Virus record (IMG/VR): IMGVR_UViG_3300042557_001300
Span: 1 to 46,521 of that record
Origin: a virus
Length of the DNA: 46,521 bases
Strand: one strand, 5' to 3'
Shown: positions 26,036 to 33,221 of the stretch, piece by piece
Layout: each line of letters opens with the position of its first letter
Position numbering within the stretch: the first letter of the stretch is position 1
Position numbers and translations under genes: made by a program
Notes under the pieces: model-generated
Database searches by the model: none
What the model was told of the DNA's origin: nothing
Seen by the model: the letters and a program-made list of their open reading frames with translations, nothing else

Positions 26036-26634
26036 AGAGAGGTTGCTTGGTTGCAAAGATCTAAACACCGTGCGTAGCCACAGATATCGGCCACGCTGTC
26101 GCGATGACGAGGTGAGTTGGTGAGTCTGGAAAGCTTAACCGCAATCATGCACATGGCGATTTGTTGCGGGGTCACATTGGTTCCAAGGATAGCTCCCCAC
26201 ATTTTAGCTTGTTTGGTAAAGTCTTCAATGGGGCTTCCGTAGTCGGTTTGGCGATCATAGGAAGTAAGACGTTTAGCAATGTCGCACACATCTTCTTTGT
26301 CCAACCTAACCATAGATGGGTAGAGACGCAAGGGTTTTTCTAGCCATTGAGCTACGGCAACCTCCGCTCTGGCTCCTTTGGACTTCTCCCATTTCGGAAG
26401 AAGAACCAACTCGTCGCATTCAAAGACCGCATCAATATCCCTTCGGGCACAGTCCTCAATAAACTTGCTGTCCATTTGGGAGTTGTGGGGATTTAGCCCT
26501 AGCTCCTGATCCATCCTTGCGGGGTTAATAACTTTATGCCCCGCTTTCAGTAGAGTCTCTTCGGCCTCAAAGAATGCAGGATGATTAAGGTTTGGATGTG
26601 ACCTCATGGGGCCACAGATATATACTGTAGTCAT
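26032..26634 (-). CDS. DUF4406-DUF6378 fusion protein (nucleoside 2-deoxyribosyltransferase-like)
   Basis: The product has 200 residues from ATG 26634. Residues 1-105 match the DUF4406 pattern of the nucleoside 2-deoxyribosyltransferase superfamily: VYICGPMRSHPNLNHPAF, a Rossmann-like first strand and loop, then CDELVLLPKWEKSKGARAE. Residues about 130-195 match DUF6378 (YGSPIEDFTKQAKMW, then MIAVKLSRLTNSPRHRDS). The two parts are often separate phage genes. A role in nucleotide or DNA modification chemistry is a family-based inference. It overlaps the metallophosphoesterase by ATGA, which implies joint expression. Confidence 0.8.
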   Translation of the reverse strand: MTTVYICGPMRSHPNLNHPAFFEAEETLLKAGHKVINPARMDQELGLNPHNSQMDSKFIEDCARRDIDAVFECDELVLLPKWEKSKGARAEVAVAQWLEKPLRLYPSMVRLDKEDVCDIAKRLTSYDRQTDYGSPIEDFTKQAKMWGAILGTNVTPQQIAMCMIAVKLSRLTNSPRHRDSVADICGYARCLDLCNQATSL

Positions 26635-26645
26635 GTGTGTTATGG

Positions 26646-26867
26646 TTAGTAGAGATTGATGCCGTAGTCGGAAATCAGATCCCAAAGAATCTTCCTAATC
26701 TCTTCAACAGTAGACCCATCCCACTCAGGATGAGTATCGTGCTTAAGATGGGAACGAAGCTCCCTATCAAAACAATCAAGAACAGCGCGAAAATCGCTTG
26801 CTTTGCAAGCATCTTCAAACTCTTGTCGCTCCTCTGGAAGGGTGAAGGATAAGGTTCCATTAGCCAT
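26646..26867 (-). CDS. Small acidic phage protein, unknown
   Basis: The product has 73 residues and is helical and acidic. The opening TLSFTLPEERQEFEDACKA, then LRSHLKHDTHPEWDG, resembles small phage proteins with an 'FTLPEE..EF..A' start that occur widely without known function. ATG 26867 is preceded by TTAATACA, the genome's usual start context. It lies in a chain of small accessory genes downstream of the lysis genes. Confidence 0.65.
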   Translation of the reverse strand: MANGTLSFTLPEERQEFEDACKASDFRAVLDCFDRELRSHLKHDTHPEWDGSTVEEIRKILWDLISDYGINLY

Positions 26868-26871
26868 TGTA

Positions 26872-27135
26872 TTAAGAGTCCTTGATAATCTTCTTCAGAT
26901 CCCCGTCATCCAAATCGTCATCCCCGTCTTCGTCCTCTTCTTGCCCGTAGAGGATATCATGGATATTGGATACAATGCCTTCGATGGCGTAATCATTGCC
27001 GAACTTGAGGAAGGCGTTTTTGGTTTCGTCGCCGTCTTGAAAAGTGGCAACGACAAAGCCCGAATCAAAGTATTCAACCAGATCCCGACATAGTTTGTCC
27101 AATACCTTCTGGAGTCTCTGATCGTGAGAGGCCAT
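26872..27135 (-). CDS. Small protein with acidic C-terminal tail
   Basis: The product has 87 residues. The first 65 are mixed alpha/beta (LDKLCRDLVEYFDSGFVVATF), and the last 20 are almost all Asp/Glu/Gly. Acidic tails of this sort occur in DNA-mimic or chaperone-like proteins, but there is no specific evidence for either. The next gene starts four bases downstream of its stop. The family is not recognised. Confidence 0.6.
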   Translation of the reverse strand: MASHDQRLQKVLDKLCRDLVEYFDSGFVVATFQDGDETKNAFLKFGNDYAIEGIVSNIHDILYGQEEDEDGDDDLDDGDLKKIIKDS

Positions 27136-27139
27136 AGAC

Positions 27140-27295
27140 TTAGTCTAGCTGTTCTTTGCAATCTTTGCATGTACGAATAACTCCGACATGCGCCACTCTG
27201 ATTTGTTCAATATTATTTGACCCGCAATAGTAGCAGGATTTGACTTCGGGCTTTTTCGGGTAGCTTTTCTTCTTGGGCTTCAACGGCTTGCTCAT
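27140..27295 (-). CDS. Small zinc-ribbon protein
   Basis: The product has 51 residues. A Lys/Pro-rich N-terminus (SKPLKPKKKSYPKKPE) is followed by CYYCG (C21, C24) and CKDC (C43, C46), a CX2C...CX2C zinc ribbon. Similar mini-proteins are common in phages and may bind nucleic acid or a host protein. Its start overlaps the amidase stop by ATGA (27292-27295), which supports translation. It is too short to stand out on length alone; the Cys spacing and coupling are the evidence. Confidence 0.7.
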   Translation of the reverse strand: MSKPLKPKKKSYPKKPEVKSCYYCGSNNIEQIRVAHVGVIRTCKDCKEQLD

Positions 27296-27885
27296 TTTAC
27301 TGCTTTTTTAAGACGGGTGATAAATTTTCGGTATTCTTCGGGATTGAGGTCATTCTTCCTTGGTGAGGAAATGATACGATGATCCAACACCATGTCTAGT
27401 CCTATTCCCCATTTTTCCATCCTTGGCTTGATGTACTCAATGGCGCTCTCAATCATGTCATCACTTAGAGGCTCCTTGTAGCTATCCCCTTCAAAACTCA
27501 CCCCGATTGACCAGCTATTGGCGTCCTTCTTTCCCTTGTAGCTACTGACCCCTGCATGCCACATCCGATCTGTATCATTACCAAAGACTGTCCTGCGCCC
27601 ATCTCGCGCAATTAAACAATGGTAGGAGACCTTACTTGCGGGGTTTTTGATCCAGCTTACTCCTCCGTTGTAGGTTCCCCCGCTGTGGTGGAGAACGATG
27701 GCCTGCGGCTTTATGGGCTTTCGGCTTTTGTTCTGGGTTGTGACCCTTGTCTCGCGATAGGTTTTCTTTTCGGGCTTCGGATCTGTCACGGAGTTCGGCT
27801 TGGATGCGGATGGCGAATTCGGCAAGGACGGCGCTGGGCCACTTTTTGACTCTAGCCCAAGTAGTTTCAGGATTGATTTCCACAT
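27292..27885 (-). CDS. N-acetylmuramoyl-L-alanine amidase (endolysin, Amidase_2 family)
   Basis: The product has 197 residues. A Pro/Ser/Lys linker (1-58) precedes a T7-lysozyme/AmpD-like domain: VLHHSGG (H66, H67), YHCLI (H90), MWHAGVS (H110), SIGVSFEGD (127-134) and DHRIISSPRKNDLNP (H169, K177, D179). Zinc ligands are probably H66 or H67, H169 and D179, as in AmpD-type enzymes. It cuts the amide bond between N-acetylmuramic acid and L-alanine in peptidoglycan at the end of infection. There is no signal peptide, so release needs the holin-like proteins encoded just upstream. The amphipathic start MWKSILKLLG may touch the membrane. Confidence 0.9.
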   Translation of the reverse strand: MWKSILKLLGLESKSGPAPSLPNSPSASKPNSVTDPKPEKKTYRETRVTTQNKSRKPIKPQAIVLHHSGGTYNGGVSWIKNPASKVSYHCLIARDGRRTVFGNDTDRMWHAGVSSYKGKKDANSWSIGVSFEGDSYKEPLSDDMIESAIEYIKPRMEKWGIGLDMVLDHRIISSPRKNDLNPEEYRKFITRLKKAVK

Positions 27886-27902
27886 GGGTAGACCCCATCA
27901 GG

Positions 27903-28103
27903 TTACCAGCAACACTTACGCCGCCCAATATCCCAATTCCTAGAAATCCGCTCTACCTCCGATTCGGTAGGACTTGGTAACCTTTCCATCATGGCCCCGA
28001 TTGATTTGGATTCCAACTTTGAGGGAACTGAATAGACGGACAAAGAAATTTCTGCGATCTTCTTTGGGCGGGATTGGGACGAGTATTGCTTTGAGGGTTT
28101 CAT
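27903..28103 (-). CDS. Small basic hypothetical protein in the lysis cassette
   Basis: The product has 66 residues and is Ser/Lys/Arg-rich, without membrane segment or motif. It fills the space between the first holin-like gene and the amidase, starts 9 bases after the upstream stop and ends 17 bases before the amidase start. That packing suggests a real gene. Its sequence gives no function. Confidence 0.45.
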   Translation of the reverse strand: MKPSKQYSSQSRPKKIAEISLSVYSVPSKLESKSIGAMMERLPSPTESEVERISRNWDIGRRKCCW

Positions 28104-28112
28104 GGGATAATC

Positions 28113-28445
28113 TCATTTCTTCTTGCGGCGAACGGGCTTCTTGATGGCGATAGCCCGACGAACCTCTGTATAAGTAATGGGCCCAGCCACCCCATCCTCG
28201 TCAGTATGAACCAAGGCTTGGATCTTCTTAACACCCCTGACGTTCACTTCGTTTGTAACGTAGTTAACGATAGAAATAAGCAGAGCCACAATGAATCCAG
28301 TAAGGCTGACCTGATCAACGGATTCGGCCAATTTGGGGTCAACCATGGCGAGACGAGACACAATCGCGGCAACCGCCATAGCAATGAGAGGGGTAATGAC
28401 TCCGCCCATCTTGCTGACTAGAAATGCGAGGATTTTATCTTTCAT
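28113..28445 (-). CDS. Two-pass membrane protein, holin candidate
   Basis: The product has 110 residues from ATG 28445, which lies just after the stop of the neighbour. There are two hydrophobic segments, about residues 16-36 (VITPLIAMAVAAIVSRLAM) and 48-66 (FIVALLISIVNYV), and a strongly basic tail (RRKKK). Small size, two membrane segments, a charged tail and proximity to an amidase fit a class II holin, which forms inner-membrane holes for the endolysin. No family-specific motif is recognised, so it is a candidate only. Confidence 0.55.
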   Translation of the reverse strand: MKDKILAFLVSKMGGVITPLIAMAVAAIVSRLAMVDPKLAESVDQVSLTGFIVALLISIVNYVTNEVNVRGVKKIQALVHTDEDGVAGPITYTEVRRAIAIKKPVRRKKK

Positions 28446-28449
28446 TTGG

Positions 28450-28734
28450 TTATTGCTCCAGCTTGTAGCGTTGAACTGCCGACTCAACAGTGAAGCGAAT
28501 CAGGGATTCCGAAGCACTGACACCCTGCTTTTTGGCAGCAGCAGTGAGTTTCTTAACTGCGGCTTCGCGCTTTTCGGCTCCCGTCTTGTCGGTAGAGGCC
28601 AGCGATTGGACGATCTCCAAGGCAATCGGGAGAAGAACTGCTACCGAAGAGGAGGCAATTTCCCGAAGGACGGGAAGGAAGAAGTTGAAGACGTTTGAGG
28701 TAATCCCCCAGATTTTGGCAAAGAATGATTTCAT
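28450..28734 (-). CDS. Holin LLH-like membrane protein
   Basis: The product has 94 residues. It has one N-terminal hydrophobic segment (about 15-45, VFNFFLPVLREIASSSVAVLLPIALEI). A charged helical part follows with KREAAVKKLTAAAKKQGV and an ending SLIRFTVESAVQRYK. The 'KR.AAV..L...GV..S...I...VESAV' pattern is that of LLH-type (superfamily 6) phage holins. It adjoins the second holin-like gene and is 4 bases from it. One of the two may be an antiholin. Confidence 0.65.
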   Translation of the reverse strand: MKSFFAKIWGITSNVFNFFLPVLREIASSSVAVLLPIALEIVQSLASTDKTGAEKREAAVKKLTAAAKKQGVSASESLIRFTVESAVQRYKLEQ

Positions 28735-28749
28735 AGATTTAAAGCTAGA

Positions 28750-29034
28750 CTAGAATCCCTTGGATTTCAAGTAATCTTCGATTCTTTTTGTGCGCTCGTC
28801 AATTCGGGCTAGGGTCTCAGATCTCTCTTGGTTTTCCTTATTGATCATCTCAATCCGCGCATCTTGTTTAGCATCATTGGCTTGGATAGACCGCATCTGC
28901 TCTGGGAGAACAACCCACCCATTGAGGGCCGAAAACAAAGTAACCATCAGGGCAATGCCTGCAATCAACTCGCTCATCGTCAGCTTAACTCCCCGTTCCA
29001 TCCCTCTGCGTCTTGGTATTTCTTCTACGCTCAT
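28750..29034 (-). CDS. Membrane-anchored coiled-coil protein of the lysis region
   Basis: The product has 94 residues from ATG 29034 (ATGA overlap with the upstream gene). A basic N-terminus is followed by one membrane segment (about 20-42, ELIAGIALMVTLFSALNGWVVL) and a long charged coiled coil (about 48-94). This layout resembles XhlA-like or i-spanin-like phage lysis proteins. With no outer-membrane lipoprotein partner seen, a spanin role is not established. Confidence 0.55.
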   Translation of the reverse strand: MSVEEIPRRRGMERGVKLTMSELIAGIALMVTLFSALNGWVVLPEQMRSIQANDAKQDARIEMINKENQERSETLARIDERTKRIEDYLKSKGF

Positions 29035-29714
29035 AGTGCTGTAATAATTGAAGCCACTTGATAGCGCCAAGGCCAATCGATATATGTGGCTAGGTTTGCG
29101 GGATTTCCCGTATCTCCGCGATAGGCGGCGGCGATGCGTCCTAACGCTTGTTTCTCGCTCCAGTCGGTAGTTCCCGCGCTCGACCCCGAAACAGCATCGT
29201 AAATAGCCTTCCATGCATATTGTTTGGGAAGAGAGATGTAGTCTGCTTCGGTCTTGGGTGCGCCTACGGCTACGGCGATCTTGGCCCAGAGATAGCGTTC
29301 TGGGAGGGTGAGGTAATTGGCTATTGGATTAAGTGCGGGGACTTCTGTGACTGTTGGGACTGGTTCTACACCTTCTTGAGGTTGCCATTCAGTGGCCTGC
29401 CATGGAAATTCTGTATCGCTATTTGATAAATAAATACCATCCTCTATTAAAATGCGCCATTGTTCATTATCAAATCTAATAACAAGAAAATTGGTGTCGC
29501 TATCTTCGCCTACCAAATTGTAATACGGTTTGCCGTCAAATGTTCCGCGCTCGGTATAAATCCCGTTAACCTCCTCCGACCCTGCCCCCGAAACCAAAAC
29601 ACTAGAAGGAGCCTGAGTTTCTCCTTTTTCTTCAACAAGCCACTTGGCAAGCATATACCTTCGGGGCTGATCCGCCGCCGAAGCAAACACCGCATCTAAA
29701 GTAGGGAGAGCCAT
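29031..29714 (-). CDS. Repeat-containing phage protein, probable virion or tail accessory
   Basis: The product has 227 residues. A central beta-domain (about 40-100) reads VNGIYTERGTFDGKPYYNLVG, then IRFDNEQWRILI and PWQATEWQPQEG, a sugar-binding-like or decoration fold common in environmental phages. Around it lie four short motifs of the form 'Y-x-x-P-x-[RQ]Y-x-x-A-K/x-I': ADQPRRYMLAKWL, YLTLPERYLWAKIAVAVG, YISLPKQYAWKAIYDAV, YIDWPWRYQVASII. The gene follows the capsid block and precedes the lysis genes. Function is unknown; a structural or decoration role is inferred from composition and position. Confidence 0.55.
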   Translation of the reverse strand: MALPTLDAVFASAADQPRRYMLAKWLVEEKGETQAPSSVLVSGAGSEEVNGIYTERGTFDGKPYYNLVGEDSDTNFLVIRFDNEQWRILIEDGIYLSNSDTEFPWQATEWQPQEGVEPVPTVTEVPALNPIANYLTLPERYLWAKIAVAVGAPKTEADYISLPKQYAWKAIYDAVSGSSAGTTDWSEKQALGRIAAAYRGDTGNPANLATYIDWPWRYQVASIITAL

Positions 29715-29733
29715 AGCCTATGGTCTCCGTCCT

Positions 29734-29979
29734 TTAAGCCATGCCCATGATGCGCTCGCCCATGCCAGCCATAGGGGACACGCCAGCTTCCATTTCGTCA
29801 GCAGCCTCGTCCTCCATCTCGTCTTCGTCTTCGGCCTCTTCAGCCGCAATCTCGACGCCAGCAATCATGGTCGGAACCAGCGAATCCCCGTCAACACGGA
29901 AGGTCACAAGCTCTTCCAGCGAGTCCCCATCGGCAACGTCTTCGGGCAAAGTGTAATCTGTAGGTATTTTGATTTTCAT
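29734..29979 (-). CDS. Small acidic protein following the capsid gene
   Basis: The product has 81 residues. After a basic start (MKIKIPTDYTLPEDV) it is Asp/Glu-rich (about 38-66) with a Met/Gly-rich end. It lies one gene after the major capsid protein, where phages often encode a capsid decoration or head-stabilising protein, but there is no sequence evidence beyond position. The start is preceded by AATAACTATT. A 9-base stem hairpin (30003-30032) lies upstream. Confidence 0.6.
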   Translation of the reverse strand: MKIKIPTDYTLPEDVADGDSLEELVTFRVDGDSLVPTMIAGVEIAAEEAEDEDEMEDEAADEMEAGVSPMAGMGERIMGMA

Positions 29980-30002
29980 AATAGTTATTCTCTCCTCATA
30001 GA

Positions 30003-30032
30003 GCTTGCCTTAGATTTTACTCCAAGGCAAGC
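30003..30032 (-). other. Perfect hairpin between capsid gene and next gene
   Basis: GCTTGCCTT (30003-30011) and AAGGCAAGC (30024-30032) are perfect inverted repeats of nine bases around a 12-base loop. No T tract follows on either strand, so it is not a classical terminator. It could act as an mRNA processing or stability element for the abundant capsid transcript, or as a weak terminator. Confidence 0.5.
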
Positions 30033-30054
30033 CTTGATGAATAGAGACTAACTA

Positions 30055-31284
30055 TTAGCCCGCGAGGTAGCCGTATCCGCTTCCGCTAGGACATGCCACC
30101 AAGTCAGCCGCAAGGTTGCAGCGCAAGTGGAGGATGTAATAGCCGAACTCAGGGAACACCTGTTTCGCGGCACACGCCATCTTCGCCCGCCAGTAACCGC
30201 TGTTTTTGTCAGGGTTACAATTGCGGTCGAACTCGTTGATCCAGCGGAAATCGCCACGATAGTTTTGGGCATCGTAAACGAGTTTTCCAACTTTCAGGTT
30301 AGGATTCGGAACCAGCCACTCAACCGCTTTCGGATGGAAAACAACCGTGGAGGTGTATTTCGCAGCCTTGTAGGCGGGGTTGATGATGAACTTCGTGCCT
30401 TTGGTCGCGCCAGTCGTGGAGACGTAAGGAGCAACTTCGGTATAACCACCAGATCCGTCGTCGTTGAAACGCTTCGGGAACGGGCGGCTATGGAACACAA
30501 ATCCACCGTAAGCCTTACGGGGCAGGAGCGAGGAGCCGTTGGCACCAAGCAGATCATTAACACGATCACTCCAGCGGATGTCCTGACGGACTTCCAAGTT
30601 GAGCTTGATCAGGTTCTCAATCGTGGCGCGTTCAGCGAACACGTTGAAAACAGGCGATCCGTCATCGGTCACCGCATCACCATCATCACCAGCGTTGTTC
30701 TGGTAGAGACGATCATAGAGTTCGCGAAGGACGCCAATCGTCAAGACGGAGGTCGGGTTCGGCAGCGAACCAAAAGTCGATCCCGTGGACTCGGCAAGGC
30801 CAGGTTCCACAGAGACTTTCGTCACGGCTGCATAGTAGTCGTTGTCATAACGCTCAACCCACTCTTTGTTGACGTTGTCGGCAAGGATCTTGATGTAGTT
30901 GTTGACATCGTCAATCGGGAACGCCGAAGTACGAACGTCTTCCAAGCAGATCCAGTTCGACTCAATCGCCTGATGGCGGAGTTTGAAGGTTTTCTGATCG
31001 AAGGCATAGCCAACGGTTTTGACGGGGGCCAAGCAGGAGTTGGCCTCGCCTTCAACGCCAGTGACGCCGACATCTTCCCAGCCGCTGCCAACGGCAACAG
31101 TGCGCTGGGCGATGGTGTTGGTGATAACCGCGCCCATATTGTCGGGGAAAGCGGATTGCGTTACGAAACGCATATAGGGATCTTTATAAAGACCCAAGCG
31201 ATGTGTGCCAAGAGCGATACGTCCAGTTTCGCGTTGAAACTGATCACTAATGGCTTCACAGGTGGTAGCAGTTTGTGCTGACAT
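30055..31284 (-). CDS. Major capsid protein (HK97-fold, putative)
   Basis: The product has 409 residues. It is directly downstream of a typical scaffold gene and near the portal, in the canonical portal-scaffold-capsid order. The N-terminus is helical (CEAISDQFQRETGRIAL). The middle has alternating alpha/beta segments, including LTIGVLRELYDRLYQNNAG (about 180-198) and the Arg/Asp-rich WSDRVNDLLGANGSSLLP. The C-terminus is beta-rich with AKQVFPEFGYYILHLRC. I infer the HK97 fold from size and context; no short catalytic signature exists for this family. It would form the icosahedral shell. The start ATG is preceded by ATATACTAAT. A putative promoter/operator cluster lies 150-200 bases upstream. 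Confidence 0.75.
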   Translation of the reverse strand: MSAQTATTCEAISDQFQRETGRIALGTHRLGLYKDPYMRFVTQSAFPDNMGAVITNTIAQRTVAVGSGWEDVGVTGVEGEANSCLAPVKTVGYAFDQKTFKLRHQAIESNWICLEDVRTSAFPIDDVNNYIKILADNVNKEWVERYDNDYYAAVTKVSVEPGLAESTGSTFGSLPNPTSVLTIGVLRELYDRLYQNNAGDDGDAVTDDGSPVFNVFAERATIENLIKLNLEVRQDIRWSDRVNDLLGANGSSLLPRKAYGGFVFHSRPFPKRFNDDGSGGYTEVAPYVSTTGATKGTKFIINPAYKAAKYTSTVVFHPKAVEWLVPNPNLKVGKLVYDAQNYRGDFRWINEFDRNCNPDKNSGYWRAKMACAAKQVFPEFGYYILHLRCNLAADLVACPSGSGYGYLAG

Positions 31285-31437
31285 ATTAGTATATTTTTTT
31301 CTATTTAGTTTAAGGGTTAGGTTTGATTGATGGGCATAGAATGTCCGTCTATCGGTTGATTTTCTGGGCCGCGACCAGAGATTTACGGCTACAAATTTTG
31401 AAGGCTAACCAGCCAGCGAGGCGTCTGCGACCAACTC

Positions 31438-31485
31438 AGACTTAAGTCTTAAGCGCAAACTATTACATTTGCGCTAAATTGTCAA
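31438..31485 (-). promoter_or_regulatory. Candidate promoter/operator cluster upstream of the capsid gene
   Basis: The 211-base gap 31285-31495 holds no gene. On the minus strand there is a perfect TTGACA (31485-31480), then an inverted repeat with 8-base arms (AGCGCAAA 31452-31459 and TTTGCGCT 31468-31475, 8-base loop), then a 12-base palindrome AGACTTAAGTCT (31438-31449). The hairpin sits where the spacer and -10 region should be, and no good -10 is present (TAGTTT at 17-base spacing). This suggests a regulated promoter or operator for capsid expression rather than a terminator, since no T tract follows. Confidence 0.4.
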
Positions 31486-31495
31486 TAGTAGAATT

Positions 31496-32815
31496 TTAAC
31501 GGAAGATAGATTTTCCGAAATTCATCAAACTATCCACATCTTCGTCCTCTTCGCTGGTATCCGTTTCGGTAGCCTTACCAAGACTCGGAGTTGCTCCAAC
31601 CAGTCCCTCCAGTTGGGTTTTAAGTTCTTTGATTTCGGCGTCCTTGGACTCGCTAACCTTCTGCAATTGGGCAGAGTAGTGGTTGATGGCCGACTCAAGG
31701 AAGGGGACAACAGCAGCCCGTGCGAGGATGGCGCTTCGGTCTTCGACACTCAGACGATCCAGATTGGTCTCTGCGGCGTTTTTCTTGGCACTACGGATGC
31801 TGCCATTCCATTCATCCTGCCCATCAATCTCTTGAAGGAAATTGTAGCGGTCTTCCAGATTTGTCCAAGTCTTGGCCGTGAACGCCTTCTGGAGCCTCTG
31901 GTCGTTCTCAATAAACTCCTGTTCAGATTGAGCCTTGCGGGCGTTTTCGGCCTCGGCAAGGGATTCGGCCTCACTCTGAAAACGTTCATGGTATTGAGCC
32001 AACTCATGGTATTTATCGGCCATCTTGACGATGGACAACTGCTCCATGCGCTTAAAGTCGCTGGTTAAATCTTCCAAGGAGTCGATACGCTTGCGGGCAT
32101 CGGGCTCAGTGATGGCTTGCCAGAGTTTGGAGAAGTCTGCGTCATTGGCTTCTGCGATGGCTTTCAAATCGCCCTGAAGGCCACTGAGGGGCTTTTTGAT
32201 GGTTTCGACGTATTCAGGGCTTCTTTCAAAGTTTGCGGTCTTTAGCTCGCGATTAAGCTCTGCCATGCGAGTTTTATAGCCTTCCAGTTCTTCCTGAAGG
32301 GTTTTGACTGTCTCGCCTTCATATTTGCCCACCTTCTCTTTGGTGGCGTCCAATTCGGCTTTCAAGCGATCCCGCTCCTCGCGGGCTTTTTTCATTTCGC
32401 TTTTGATCTCTTTCCAGCTTGAGACGCCCTTCTCAGAATCATCACCTTCGGGCTTATCGGAGATGGGCTTGTCGGAGAAGTGGGGGTTCAGCGGGAGATC
32501 ATCATCCGAAGTATTTTCATTTGATTTCTCTGTAGTGTTCTCCGAAGACACTTCCTTGGTAATATCTGCAACCTTCTTCTCTACCTCTTCCTTGGTTGTT
32601 TTGGATTTGGTTTCCGCTTTAACGGGAGCTTTCTTCTCCGCTTTGGGAGTTTCCTCTTTCGGGGCTTCGGCTGCGGGCTTTGGCTCTTCTTGCTGGGTTT
32701 CGGGGGCGGGCGTCTCACTCGGAGTGGGCTCTACAGGTTCTTGATTTTTGCCGCCAAAGATTGTGCCAGCAAAGTCTGCGTCACCCGTGAGGGCTGAATT
32801 GAGGATATCGGCCAT
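31496..32815 (-). CDS. Capsid scaffolding protein
   Basis: The product has 439 residues, highly charged, and fits scaffold proteins. The first third is Pro/Glu/Lys/Ala-rich and disordered (ETPAPETQQEEPKPAAEAPK). The middle (about 120-360) is coiled coil (REERDRLKAELDATKEK, TLQEELEGYKTRMAELNREL). The C-terminus has DEDVDSLMNFGKSIFR, a short ordered tail that could bind the capsid protein. It lies immediately before the major capsid gene, the standard position. It guides procapsid assembly and is then released or cleaved. Nearly all of it would be absent from mature heads. Confidence 0.85.
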   Translation of the reverse strand: MADILNSALTGDADFAGTIFGGKNQEPVEPTPSETPAPETQQEEPKPAAEAPKEETPKAEKKAPVKAETKSKTTKEEVEKKVADITKEVSSENTTEKSNENTSDDDLPLNPHFSDKPISDKPEGDDSEKGVSSWKEIKSEMKKAREERDRLKAELDATKEKVGKYEGETVKTLQEELEGYKTRMAELNRELKTANFERSPEYVETIKKPLSGLQGDLKAIAEANDADFSKLWQAITEPDARKRIDSLEDLTSDFKRMEQLSIVKMADKYHELAQYHERFQSEAESLAEAENARKAQSEQEFIENDQRLQKAFTAKTWTNLEDRYNFLQEIDGQDEWNGSIRSAKKNAAETNLDRLSVEDRSAILARAAVVPFLESAINHYSAQLQKVSESKDAEIKELKTQLEGLVGATPSLGKATETDTSEEDEDVDSLMNFGKSIFR

Positions 32816-32833
32816 AATAGTATATTAGTTATG

Positions 32834-33121
32834 TTAGTTGGTTTCTTCTGAAGTTATATGAGAGAAGGGTTCTGGCAAGTCAAATTTGGGTTTATTTACC
32901 TGTCCCTGACCCAAGGTATCAATGAGATCCATAACCTCTTGACTGCCCTCATAAAAACCCGCGCTCTTAATGAACACTGGCGACAGATCAAAACCCTGCG
33001 CCACAGGACTACTGCTCCGCTTCGGGCGAACCCGTTTGGAGATAAACTTAAGCCCCTTCTGCATATGGGGCATGGCCCAAGTTTTACTCCACTCACGCGA
33101 ATCCTGATCTGTCCAATCCAT
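32834..33121 (-). CDS. Small hypothetical protein between portal and scaffold
   Basis: The product has 95 residues. The first half is basic (MQKGLKFISKRVRPKRSSSP) and the second half mixed (SPVFIKSAGFYEGSQEVMDLID). No family is recognised. It lies 18 bases before the scaffold gene and 100 bases after the portal gene. The DNA upstream holds two 15-base direct repeats and a weak promoter-like TAGACA-15-TATAGT, so it may head the scaffold-capsid transcription unit. Such small genes between portal and scaffold sometimes encode head-completion factors; that is a guess. Confidence 0.55.
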   Translation of the reverse strand: MDWTDQDSREWSKTWAMPHMQKGLKFISKRVRPKRSSSPVAQGFDLSPVFIKSAGFYEGSQEVMDLIDTLGQGQVNKPKFDLPEPFSHITSEETN

Positions 33122-33160
33122 TAATAAAGTCTAACTATACTCAAATTCTAACTTTGTCTA

Positions 33161-33207
33161 GCACAAATAGCTTAAATTTTAATACATTCCATGCACAAAT
33201 AGCTTAA
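33161..33207 (-). repeat. Two 15-base direct repeats in the portal-scaffold gap
   Basis: GCACAAATAGCTTAA occurs at 33161-33175 and again at 33193-33207, offset by 32 bases (about three helical turns). The gap 33122-33221 carries no gene. Near the downstream gene a weak minus-strand promoter is seen (TAGACA, 15 bases, TATAGT, then ATG 33121). The repeats sit upstream of it and could be sites for a regulator. Confidence 0.6.
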
Positions 33208-33221
33208 TGTGATAATATTTT

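Noticed and set aside
27632-27928. Minus-strand frame of 98 codons overlapping the amidase N-terminus
   Set aside because: Could suggest an embedded spanin, but it lacks a lipobox or membrane segment and lies in the low-complexity linker region of the amidase gene.
30127-31281. Long plus-strand open frame of 384 codons opposite the capsid gene
   Set aside because: It mirrors the capsid gene's codon structure, has Arg/Val-rich composition without domain signs, and the minus-strand capsid protein is well supported.
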